A DNA stretch of 36,310 bases from Ignavibacteriaceae bacterium (GTDB lineage Bacteria > Bacteroidota > Ignavibacteria > Ignavibacteriales > Ignavibacteriaceae): the NCBI GenBank assembly GCA_020848375.1, contig JADLAF010000142.1:1-36310 (forward strand). The letters run 5' to 3'. The notes under the pieces are model-generated. The model had not been told where the DNA came from, made no database searches, and saw only the letters and a program-made list of their open reading frames with translations. The position numbers and the translations under genes are program-made. This document shows positions 1 to 7,299 of the stretch, piece by piece. Within the stretch, counting starts at the first letter, position 1; the number at the start of each line of letters is the position of its first letter.

Positions 1-408
1 GATTAGAATGATAAGAATATAGTGTCTCAAAAATCGAGACAAGAATTAACCATTGTTAGTTCCAACTCTAGTATAGTTCGATTAGAATGATAAGAACATT
101 TTCAACCAGAAAGGACACGATGCCTATGTACAAGGGTTCCAACTCTAGTATAGTTCGATTAGAATGATAAGAAGAGAGGCGCATATTGCTGCTTCTATGG
201 TTGTAGTCGAAGAGTTCCAACTCTAGTATAGTTCGATTAGAATGATAAGAGTGGCAGGATAAGTTAAATAACGTAATAACAAAAGCAACGTTCCAACTCT
301 AGTATAGTTCGATTAGAATGATAAGGTAGAACAGAAAAATACTGAACTTAAAAAAGCAACCGAGGAACTACTGTTCCAACTCTAGTATAGTTCGATTAGA
401 ATGATAAG
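1..408 (-). CRISPR. CRISPR array (partial, continues off the left edge)
   Basis: Five complete, identical 36-bp repeats lie at 59-94, 136-171, 214-249, 290-325 and 373-408, and the last 15 bases of a sixth occupy 1-15. On the + strand each repeat starts GTTCCAACTC and ends GAATGATAAG. The five spacers are 43, 41, 42, 40 and 47 bp and are unrelated to each other. I read the array as transcribed leftward: on the - strand the repeat ends in GTTGGAAC, resembling the GAAAC-like 3' end of many repeats; the cas genes also run leftward; and the long AT-rich region lies at the right end. The leader-proximal (newest) spacer would then be 326-372, the longest. All complete repeats are identical, so no degenerate terminal repeat is seen; the distal end is outside the window. 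Orientation is inference. Confidence 0.97.
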
Positions 409-638
409 AGCAATTAAATCAATGGGTTACAACTTAAATACTTTTTTTGAATTTTCCAAATTTTTCTTAAACTATTTGTTTTCAATGAGTTATCCTCTTT
501 CACTTAAAGTTCAAAAAAAAGTTCTCAAACCTCCCATTTTTTTCTTGTACCCCGATCTTCGTTTTTAGCTCATTTTTGCACTTTTTTGAGTTCACCCCTC
601 GTTTTTGGCTCATTTTCGAGGTTTTTTTTCTAAAAAAG

Positions 639-683
639 TTCTCAAACCTCGGGGCGTTTTTTTGTGAAATTGAGGTTTGAGAA
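639..683. repeat. Inverted repeat of the 12-nt leader motif (hairpin 1)
   Basis: TTCTCAAACCTC at 639-650 pairs with GAGGTTTGAGAA at 672-683 across a 21-nt loop. It is part of the six-copy motif family between the array and RT-cas1. Confidence 0.8.
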
Positions 684-740
684 AATTGCCTTTTTTAAAG
701 CCCGTTTTTAAGCTGTTTTAAAGGGGTGAAATTGGGGTTT

Positions 741-785
741 TTCTCAAACCTCCCCCCCTTTTTTTGAAAAATGGAGGTTTGAGAA
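741..785. repeat. Inverted repeat of the 12-nt leader motif (hairpin 2)
   Basis: TTCTCAAACCTC at 741-752 pairs with GAGGTTTGAGAA at 774-785, again with a 21-nt loop, the same geometry as the hairpin at 639-683. An outer complementary pair, AAGCCCG near 698 and CGGGCTT near 798, flanks it and could extend the structure. Confidence 0.8.
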
Positions 786-940
786 CTTTTTAAAAAACGG
801 GCTTACTTTAAGTGAGCCCCGCTAAGTACTTTTAATTCAATAATTTAGCTGTCACCGGTAAAAATTACAATTTTCTCAAACCTCGCTGGCTTTTCTTAAC
901 CCCCCCCCCCAAAAAAAAAAAGGAGGCAGCCATTAAACCG

Positions 941-3391
941 CTACCACTTAGCCCGGTATGCCTTAAACTGCTGCTTCTCTCCTTTCAAATACAATGAAAG
1001 CTCCTTTATCATTGCCGGAATTATATCCGCGTAACTTTGCTTTTTTCCACGGTAAAGGAACTCAGTATGAAACCGGGAGATAATTTTTTTTAATAGTATA
1101 TCTTTAGTTGCTTTGCTGAGCAGCTCGCCTTCGGTTTCTGTTTTCATTTTAAGATTTATCATGGTTATGATGGTCCTGTCGGCTATCGGCGCACGAAAGG
1201 GCTCTATTAAATCAAAAACCAGAGTTTGTTTTCCTTTTTGATCCGTATGAAGAAATCCAGTGTTCGGGTTCAGCCCGGTTATGGTTACCGCGCCTGATAT
1301 TTTTACATAAAGAACTCCGTAGGCGTAGTTAAACATCATATTAACCAGGTCTTTGCTTCCTTTATGCTCACGGTGCTCAAAATAAACCGAAGGACCTATC
1401 AGTAATTTAATGCATTCCCAGTAAACAGCACCCGCTGAACCTTCATACCCGAGCATCTTGTTCCTCCAGTCCTCAGGGGGGTTTACCTCAGGTATCTCAT
1501 CAATAAGACTTGCCGCCCGGTGAAGCTGAGAAATATATTGTGCAATCTCTTTCTTCTGAGCCGGGTCACCGTTCCGGGCTTTGGTAAAATACTTAAGTGT
1601 TGCAATCTGATTTCTCACTTTTGCAGAGATTAGCTCTTTGGCAATATGCACTCCTTTTTCTGATGAGGCCGCCTCACTTTGCAGACGAGTCATGGCGTAG
1701 AACTGACTTTCAGCCGGAATTAGTGAAGCAACAGGGCGGCCGATTCCGTCAAAAAAATCCATCCGGATATCCTTTTCCGCAAGAGCAAAAACCAGGTCTG
1801 AGGAAAGCGATACCCCTTTGGCAGCGATGAGCACACTCTTGGTGCTCCGCATCGAAACCGAACGTACAATTTTTCCCTGCAGTTTGGCTGATATCATTTC
1901 GCTGTTTTTACCTATAATCATACCCGGGGTAGTTATGCACAAGTCCAGATTGCTGAACCATATCCTGTGATAATATCTTTTTCGTTTGTCAATCTTCTTT
2001 TGAGCAGATGCGACGGCTTCCTCAGATTTAACAACTAACCCGCCAGCCGGGGTCGGGGGGTTTGCTGATTCGGCCAGCTTCAAACCCGTTGCGGGTCTGG
2101 TCTGGCTTCGTAATTTCACTCCATCCGTAGTTATCTTTATTTCAGGTATGATGGGTTTGAATGAGCCCCTGCCGCACGAGTCACTTTTTCTGGAATCTGC
2201 TTTACTAACCTCTTGCTGTTTTTCCTTTAACCGGTTAAGCACCCGGTTTATAAATTCCTTTTTTGCTTCTTCTTCCTGTATCGAAAGCAGGTGCAGCTTT
2301 ATAAGAATCTGCTTTGCCTCCTTAAAAGATTTTAGTGTCTGTTTCCTGAGTTCAACTCTCATGCGGTCTGCCAGGGCTCTCTCTATCAGGTCATCAAGCT
2401 CCCTGAGCTGCAACTGAGCATCAGCAAAACCGTAGTACCTTCTGATGCCGTCAAGATGAAAGTTCACTTTTTCAACAAACTCACCCGCCTGAGCGCTCGT
2501 AATAACGGCGGGTAGTTTCTTTTTGAGTCCTTCAAGCCGGGGCTCATCAATGAGTTTCTTCCTGTCTTTAAAGAAGATTCCGCAGAAACTAAAACCCTCA
2601 TCCGGCGTAAAGAACGGTTTTGGGTTTTTATTAATCTCAAGCTGCAGATTTTGGCGAAGGTAGTCAGTTGAATAAAAATAATCATCCTTAAGCAACTCAG
2701 GGTTTTTGGCCAGAAGCACAATGTTGTCAGCGTAACGGACATTTGCCGTACCCCTTGCTTCAAGTGCTTTGTCAAATGAGTGGAGATATATATTAGAAAG
2801 CAGCGGCGAAATTACGCCCCCCTGAGCCACACCCTTTCCCGCAGTTACATATTTATTACCAGTAACCGCGCCGGTTTTTATCCACATGGCAATCAGCTCA
2901 AGCACTGCCTCATCGTCAAAAAATCCGGAGCAGATTTTTATGAGCAGTTCATGGTTAATAGTATCAAAAAAATTATCAATGTCAAAAGGAGCGGCAAAGG
3001 TAAAGCGCCGGGCAAGGTAGTCATTAATGCGGGCTATGGCTTTTGCGTGACCTTTGGCCGGGCGGTAAGCGTAACTGCTGTTTACGAACTGTTTGTCTAT
3101 CAGCGGTCCGAACCATGCGCAGACGGCCATCTGAACCAGTTTGTCCTTTATGGTCAGAAGACTTAAGGGCCGCTTTCCCCCGGAGGACTTATCAATAAAG
3201 AACCTCCGGTAGGGTTCGGGAATGTAGCACCCCGAAGTAACCTCTCGGCTTAGCTCCTCAAGGTTTTCCTTGAGTTTTGCCTCATATTCATCCAGTGAGA
3301 CGTTGTCAATGCCGCCCGCTCTCCCTTTTGATTTTAGAGTAAGCCAGCAGTTAAAGAAACTTTCATACGAAAATATGTTCCTGTTCCGTAT
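941..3391 (-). CDS. cas1: Reverse transcriptase-Cas1 fusion protein
   Basis: This is a CRISPR adaptation integrase fused to a group II intron-like reverse transcriptase; in studied homologues it allows spacers to be taken from RNA. The N-terminal half has RT motifs in order: SKGRAGGID and RRFFIDKSSGGKRPL (RT0/1), FDIDNFFDTI (motif A), GVAQGGVISPLL (motif B) and RYADN (motif C, codons 2723-2734). The C-terminal third is Cas1: GYEGSAG (Glu codon 1442-1444), FLHTD (His 1247-1249) and VFDLIEPFR (Asp 1211-1213), so the integrase triad is intact. Motif C lacks the second Asp. The only in-frame ATG (3130) would remove RT0/1; conserved RT sequence continues upstream to about 3400 with no ATG, GTG or TTG before the stop at 3422-3424. 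I place the start at ATA 3391, six bases after AGGAAAGG; ATC at 3394 or CTG at 3295 are alternatives. No Cas6 domain is fused. Confidence 0.9.
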   Translation of the reverse strand: MRNRNIFSYESFFNCWLTLKSKGRAGGIDNVSLDEYEAKLKENLEELSREVTSGCYIPEPYRRFFIDKSSGGKRPLSLLTIKDKLVQMAVCAWFGPLIDKQFVNSSYAYRPAKGHAKAIARINDYLARRFTFAAPFDIDNFFDTINHELLIKICSGFFDDEAVLELIAMWIKTGAVTGNKYVTAGKGVAQGGVISPLLSNIYLHSFDKALEARGTANVRYADNIVLLAKNPELLKDDYFYSTDYLRQNLQLEINKNPKPFFTPDEGFSFCGIFFKDRKKLIDEPRLEGLKKKLPAVITSAQAGEFVEKVNFHLDGIRRYYGFADAQLQLRELDDLIERALADRMRVELRKQTLKSFKEAKQILIKLHLLSIQEEEAKKEFINRVLNRLKEKQQEVSKADSRKSDSCGRGSFKPIIPEIKITTDGVKLRSQTRPATGLKLAESANPPTPAGGLVVKSEEAVASAQKKIDKRKRYYHRIWFSNLDLCITTPGMIIGKNSEMISAKLQGKIVRSVSMRSTKSVLIAAKGVSLSSDLVFALAEKDIRMDFFDGIGRPVASLIPAESQFYAMTRLQSEAASSEKGVHIAKELISAKVRNQIATLKYFTKARNGDPAQKKEIAQYISQLHRAASLIDEIPEVNPPEDWRNKMLGYEGSAGAVYWECIKLLIGPSVYFEHREHKGSKDLVNMMFNYAYGVLYVKISGAVTITGLNPNTGFLHTDQKGKQTLVFDLIEPFRAPIADRTIITMINLKMKTETEGELLSKATKDILLKKIISRFHTEFLYRGKKQSYADIIPAMIKELSLYLKGEKQQFKAYRAKW

Positions 3392-3447
3392 GATAACCCT
3401 TTCCTTCCCTTCAAAAAGAGGTTAATGGTTTTACTTTTCAGCCGCTG

Positions 3448-3723
3448 TTAAAAAACATCCACGCTTTCGGCTGTTATTTTTAGCTCATACCCAATGCTTT
3501 CCCGATGCGGGTAACAGTTTTCGCAAAGCCGGAAAAACATAACCGAGTCGGTCTTACCTTTCACAAAAGGGGTGAGCTCTTTTTTTAGAGCTGTCAGATG
3601 TTTAACCGGCATCTGGCAGTAAAAAACACTATACTGAATCCGCAACCCATAGTTGAGCAGAATATCTGAAATCTTCTTCCGCCGCTTATTGCTGGTTATA
3701 TCGTAACTGACTATGTAATGCAA
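3448..3723 (-). CDS. cas2: CRISPR-associated endoribonuclease/adaptation protein Cas2
   Basis: This is the small structural partner of Cas1 in the spacer integration complex. The sequence HYIVSYDITSNKRRKK is the first beta strand and the conserved Asp region of Cas2, followed by LLNYGLRIQYSVFYC, the usual helix and second strand. From the TTG at 3723 the protein is 91 aa, the normal size. An in-frame TTG at 3762 would add 13 residues (YLIKKISLLLNT), which is unusual for Cas2, whose first strand begins within a few residues of the start. Neither TTG has a clear ribosome binding site. The gene lies 56 nt upstream of the proposed RT-Cas1 start on the same strand, so the two are probably co-transcribed. 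Confidence 0.88.
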   Translation of the reverse strand: MHYIVSYDITSNKRRKKISDILLNYGLRIQYSVFYCQMPVKHLTALKKELTPFVKGKTDSVMFFRLCENCYPHRESIGYELKITAESVDVF

Positions 3724-3785
3724 CGTATTTAAAAGTAAAGATATTTTTTTTATCAGGTACAATTTACTATGAAGAAATGAATTTT

Positions 3786-3999
3786 TGGTTCTTGGTTCTT
3801 GGTGCTTAGTTCCGGGTTCTGGGTGCTTTGTTCGAGGTGCTTTGTCCTATGTTCTTGGTTCGTGGTTTAAAACCCTGAGTTAAAAATTCTTCTTTGTGAC
3901 TATGCGTCTTTGCCCGAGGTTCGGGGTGCATGGTACGGGGTTCGGGGTGCATGGTACGGGGTTCGGGGTGCATGGTACGGGGTTCTGGGTTCTTAGTTT
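3786..3999. repeat. Degenerate heptanucleotide tandem repeats
   Basis: From 3786 to 3869 the sequence divides into 12 consecutive 7-mers with consensus TGGTTCT. From 3916 to 3999 it divides again into 12 7-mers, nine of which form three near-identical 21-bp units (3916-3936, 3937-3957, 3958-3978) reading approximately GGGGTTC, GGGGTGC, ATGGTAC. The sequence lies between the cas2 start and the omega-amidase gene and has no coding character; an open frame across it (3896-4291) is just the 21-bp unit read as seven codons. Confidence 0.8.
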
Positions 4000-4099
4000 A
4001 AAACCTGCGAAACTTTGCGGAAAACTTTGCTCCCTTTGCGTTAAAAATATGCCCGGACAGATTCTTTTTCTTTGCGCGAGTTTTCTGGTCCTTAAAACC

Positions 4100-4134
4100 T
4101 GTACATTGTTGATTGTACATTATACATTGATTTT
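4100..4134. repeat. Short heptad repeat, TGTACAT type
   Basis: Five consecutive 7-mers follow the consensus TGTACAT (4100-4134), 36 bp before the omega-amidase start. A single related TGTACAT also appears in the repeat tract after the lipoprotein gene near 12900. Just upstream (4008-4080) are several CTTTGCG words. Confidence 0.6.
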
Positions 4135-4170
4135 CCGTAAGTTTACTAACAACATTGTCCGGAGTTCGAC

Positions 4171-4953
4171 ATGGAAAAACCATTCTTACAAATATTACTA
4201 CTTCAGTATGATCCGGTGTGGGAGGATAAGGAAGCCAATCAGACAAAAATCCTTAATCTCATACACCACGCCCAGGTCCCGACAGACCTGATAATCCTTC
4301 CCGAAATGACCCTAACCGGCTTTAGTATGAATGCCGAAACGCTCGCAGAGGATGAAAAAGGCTCGAGCTGCAGCTTTTTCAGTAAGCTCGCCTATAAGTA
4401 TAACACTCATCTGATCATCGGCTTAATAAGGAAGTTTGAAGGTAAAATTTACAACTCTCTGCTTCATTTTGACCGCGAGGGGAAGATTGCTGCCGAGTAC
4501 CGTAAAATTCACCTATTTGGCCTTGCAGACGAAAATAAAAATTACACTGCCGGCAGCGACCCGGTTATGACTGATATCTGCGGCTGGAAGACTGGACTCT
4601 CAATTTGCTACGATCTCCGCTTTCCGGAGCTTTATCGTTACTATGGCAAGCAAAAAGCGGATATAATGATAAACATTGCCAACTGGCCCGTGCCGAGGGT
4701 TCATCACTGGCGTCATCTTGCCCCGGCACGCTCAATCGAAAATCTCTGCTACACTGTTGCCTGTAACAGAACAGGCACTGACCCTTATGTTACTTACGAC
4801 GGCTCATCTATGGTCTGTGCCCCGACTGGTGAGGTGATTGACTGCCAGACCATAACAGAGGAAACTCTTTACTATACCATTAATAAACAGCAAATTGAAC
4901 TGGCGAGGGAGAAGTTCCCTTTTCTTGAAGATATGGTACTTGTAAAGGAATAG
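4171..4953 (+). CDS. Nitrilase-superfamily carbon-nitrogen hydrolase (omega-amidase, YafV/Nit2-like)
   Basis: This cytoplasmic amidase probably hydrolyses 2-oxoglutaramate or 2-oxosuccinamate to the keto acid plus ammonia, a metabolite repair step after glutamine transamination. The 260-aa length fits the family. The catalytic Glu-Lys-Cys triad is visible: LPEMTLTGF (E45), YRKIHLF (K112) and ICYDLRFPELYR (C146). The downstream NWPVPRVHHWRHLAPARSIEN segment resembles the YafV/Nit2 subgroup. The start ATG at 4171 has a GGAG-like sequence about 10 bases upstream. The gene stands alone between repeat-rich DNA and a convergent gene. The exact substrate is inferred from subgroup motifs; family membership is secure. 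Confidence 0.9.
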   Translation: MEKPFLQILLLQYDPVWEDKEANQTKILNLIHHAQVPTDLIILPEMTLTGFSMNAETLAEDEKGSSCSFFSKLAYKYNTHLIIGLIRKFEGKIYNSLLHFDREGKIAAEYRKIHLFGLADENKNYTAGSDPVMTDICGWKTGLSICYDLRFPELYRYYGKQKADIMINIANWPVPRVHHWRHLAPARSIENLCYTVACNRTGTDPYVTYDGSSMVCAPTGEVIDCQTITEETLYYTINKQQIELAREKFPFLEDMVLVKE

Positions 4954-5006
4954 CAACAGGAGGGGGCTAAAAGCTCTGCTCAGTCAGTTCCTGAGCCAAC
5001 AGTCAT

Positions 5007-5040
5007 AAAAAAAGCCGCCCCTGTGTCAGGCAAGGGCGGC
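5007..5040 (-). terminator. Rho-independent terminator of the outer-membrane protein gene
   Basis: GCCGCCC (5014-5020) pairs with GGGCGGC (5034-5040). Read on the - strand, the stem is followed by seven T residues, the arrangement of an intrinsic terminator 33 bp past the stop of the gene ending at 5074. It may also stop + strand transcripts from the omega-amidase gene. Confidence 0.85.
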
Positions 5041-5073
5041 TTAACTGAGCGTCGTATTGAAATTAAAGTTCTA

Positions 5074-6108
5074 TCAAAAGATAAAGCTTATTCCAAATTT
5101 AAATGTGTCGTGCGCAACAGGTTCAACTCCGTTGAACGGGAAGTTAGATTCATCACGTCTGAGCTCATACGCTCCGTAAATTAGCGCGCTGCGTAGGATA
5201 AAGTTCATCACCGGTGCTACTGCCGGGGAGTTATAAAGAATTCTGTCAACAAACTCCTCAACTGCCCATCCGGCCACACTTTCTGCCAGGAGCGATCCGG
5301 CGGTCTTCCAAAAAAGCACTCTGGGGTAAACAATAGCGCGCTCGTATCCGGCATTAAAGCTGAGATTCGGTATCGGGGACAAACTAATGCCCGCCTCTCC
5401 TCTTATACCAAATCTGAATGCATCGCGGTAGTCACTCAGGTAATTATAATCAATCGGGTTGATAACTGAGTCAACCAGCTCCAGTTTAGACCATCCAATG
5501 CCAAAAGTGTTGTATAAATTCAAACTTGCTTTTCCGCCAAGATGATAACCGTAACCTTTATCCCACCCCATGCCAAATCTGGTAAGTTTGCTTTCAACCA
5601 AAGCAGCATCTTTCTTCTCTCCGAAATTGGCTGTCTGCATGCTGTAAGTCAGATAACTTGCATCATAGTTGGTGAGGTAATCTCTGCGCTTGTACACTGT
5701 TGTACCGCCGTACCCGAGGCGAAGTTCCCCAAACGGCATATCAGATAAATAATTCTGTTTAAAACCGCCCTGACCATACATGACGGTAATAGTCGGGTTA
5801 TTGTCACTGTTCCATACGTTAAAGTCCATATCCCAGTCCTCATCCCAGTCCCATTCCATCCATTCATCATCTACTGTATTGTTATCTTTTTTGTTCTTTT
5901 TCTTATTTGTTTCAACTTTTTTCTTCTTCTCTTTTTTATCCATCTTCCACCAGTCATCATCATCTGATGAAATCGTGGTATCAACAGTCACTTCATTTTC
6001 AAGAGAATCAGCGGCAGGGGGGAAAAGGTTCCGGTCTTCGGCGGATGTAACGGAAATGAAGCCCGCTGTCATGAACAGGACCACAAATAATGTAACAGCT
6101 TTTTGCAT
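5074..6108 (-). CDS. Putative outer-membrane beta-barrel protein with charged linker
   Basis: I do not recognise a named family. The protein starts at ATG 6108, preceded by AGAGGAAAC on the - strand; the frame is open 15 codons further but without a ribosome site. It has a signal peptide (about residues 1-23, cut after TSA), then an extreme low-complexity stretch at about 49-100: an Asp cluster, a Lys-rich block (DKKEKKKK, KKKNKKD) and an Asp/Glu/Trp block (EWMEWDWDEDWD). The remaining 240 residues alternate aromatic and small residues as in a beta barrel (FGELRLGYGG, LSFNAGYERA) and the protein ends FKFGISFIF, a C-terminal Phe typical of outer-membrane barrels recognised by BamA. The location is therefore probably the outer membrane, with the charged segment in the periplasm or at the surface. 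Function unknown. Confidence 0.75.
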   Translation of the reverse strand: MQKAVTLFVVLFMTAGFISVTSAEDRNLFPPAADSLENEVTVDTTISSDDDDWWKMDKKEKKKKVETNKKKNKKDNNTVDDEWMEWDWDEDWDMDFNVWNSDNNPTITVMYGQGGFKQNYLSDMPFGELRLGYGGTTVYKRRDYLTNYDASYLTYSMQTANFGEKKDAALVESKLTRFGMGWDKGYGYHLGGKASLNLYNTFGIGWSKLELVDSVINPIDYNYLSDYRDAFRFGIRGEAGISLSPIPNLSFNAGYERAIVYPRVLFWKTAGSLLAESVAGWAVEEFVDRILYNSPAVAPVMNFILRSALIYGAYELRRDESNFPFNGVEPVAHDTFKFGISFIF

Positions 6109-6572
6109 GGTGTTTCCTCTAATCAAATATGAATTAATCAACTTCAAATGCAATTAATATGCCTGAATTTCTACGCCAAAAATAGGCGGATTTGAAGCAT
6201 CAGCAGGCGTTTTATTGATAAAGGGCTGAGTAAGTGTACAAATGGCGCAAAGAAGTGTACGAAAGAATAGACAGAATAATTCTAATTGATAGTGGACAGT
6301 GGATAATGGAGAATTGCAGAAAAAATGACTTCTCCCCCTTTTCTGAACTTTAACTCTGCGGAACTTTGCGGATAACTCTGCTTACTTTGCGTTTAGCTCG
6401 GAAATACCCTCCCTCAACTGAGGTATCGAAACCATCCCACGACTCTGGTGTCCGAGCGAAGTCGAGGACCGATCGGGAACCTGAGACCACCCCTCCGGCA
6501 AATTCGGAGATATGTAGTATCTTTCAGAATGAAAATGAGAAGAAATTAAAGGAGTGCATTATCAGAACGCGG
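6109..6572. other. Intergenic region with repeats (divergent promoters)
   Basis: This 464-bp gap lies between two divergent genes and should hold both promoters, though I cannot pick a convincing one. Five 7-mers of TAGTGGA type occupy 6283-6317. Clustered near-decamers (AACTCTGCGG, AACTTTGCGG, ACTTTGCG) occupy 6352-6391. Around 6450 is a GCGAAGTCGAGGAC sequence. A frame open from 6366 covers the right part but shows no protein-like composition before residue 70, so I treat it as non-coding. Confidence 0.6.
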
Positions 6573-7289
6573 ATGGTTAACCCGAACCACTCTCTTATCA
6601 AAACATTCGATTTGCTTTATATCGTGTTTTCGGTATTCTCACTGGTTGGCACGCTGGTCATCGGATTTCAGTGGTATATTTTTATGCCAGGCATCTTTGG
6701 CTCAGGGCTTTTTCTGGCACGGTGGATTCTCTTCTTTTCCGGCAGGCGAATGATGGGGGATGCAGAAGATTTGATGAACGGAAAGGGGTTGATCGGCTCC
6801 TGGGTGCTTGATCAGCAGGCGCTTAACGAATATGCCTTAAACGACGTGAAGCGGCAGTCAGACGAAGCAGTCACCGGATTTTTGGGATTGTTTTTTGCGG
6901 GAATACTGGCTGCATGGATTGATCTAATCCCCCTGCCGGTATGGGGCGGTGCGCTGCTTGGCCTGGGTCTCGGGGTCTTTGGGCTGCTCATCTCTCATTT
7001 TAACAAAAAGATTACCACGCGTCAGATCACACAGTCAGACGGCTCCATATATATTGGTACTGACGGGGTGGTCATCGGGGGAGTATATCATGAGTGGCAC
7101 TCGATGGGAAGAACCCTTGATAAAGTTGAATATGATGAAAAAACCCGTTCAATACTCTGTGGCATTACCGTCAGAAGCAGAAACGGTGCAACAAAAAGAA
7201 CCATTGCCATTCCTGTCCCCTTTGACCGTCAGCATGAGGTTGAAGGAGTACTAAGGAAATTCTCTGAAGCTTACAAAACAACGGCATGA
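6573..7289 (+). CDS. Four-helix integral membrane protein of unknown function
   Basis: I do not recognise the family. From ATG 6573 the protein is 238 aa. Two hydrophobic segments near the N-terminus (LLYIVFSVFSLVGTLVIGF and IFMPGIFGSGLFLARWILFF) and two in the middle (GFLGLFFAGILAAWIDLI and ALLGLGLGVFGLLI) suggest four membrane helices. The C-terminal 85 residues are soluble and beta-rich (GSIYIGTDGVVIGG, RSILCGITVRSRNG), suggesting a small cytoplasmic domain. A good AAAGGAG site at 6548-6554 is 18 bases before the ATG, so an ATT (6558) or ATC (6561) start is possible. It is followed 10 bases later by the universal stress protein gene and is probably the first gene of that operon. Confidence 0.72.
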   Translation: MVNPNHSLIKTFDLLYIVFSVFSLVGTLVIGFQWYIFMPGIFGSGLFLARWILFFSGRRMMGDAEDLMNGKGLIGSWVLDQQALNEYALNDVKRQSDEAVTGFLGLFFAGILAAWIDLIPLPVWGGALLGLGLGVFGLLISHFNKKITTRQITQSDGSIYIGTDGVVIGGVYHEWHSMGRTLDKVEYDEKTRSILCGITVRSRNGATKRTIAIPVPFDRQHEVEGVLRKFSEAYKTTA

Positions 7290-7299
7290 TCATATATAT

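Larger units (their letters stand above)
409..940 (-). promoter_or_regulatory. CRISPR leader-like region with repeated 12-nt motif
   Basis: This 532-bp gap separates the RT-cas1 stop from the first repeat and holds no credible gene. The part next to the array (409-500) is AT-rich, as expected of a leader. Further right, the 12-mer TTCTCAAACCTC occurs six times: + orientation at 522-533, 639-650, 741-752 and 873-884, and inverted at 672-683 and 774-785. The inverted pairs make two hairpins. A second direct repeat, roughly CGTTTTTRGCTCATTTT, sits at 560-577 and 600-617, 40 bp apart. A run of 11 C followed by 11 A is at 900-921. The role as leader or integration-guiding region is inferred from position. 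Confidence 0.6.

Noticed and set aside
3896-4291. 131-codon + strand frame with repeated VHGTGFG
   Set aside because: It is the 21-bp intergenic repeat read as seven codons, and its 3' part overlaps the real omega-amidase gene in another frame.
6366-6572. N-terminal extension of the four-helix membrane protein
   Set aside because: The extra 69 codons cross CTTTGCG repeats and a GCGAAGTCGAGG-type intergenic sequence and lack protein character.
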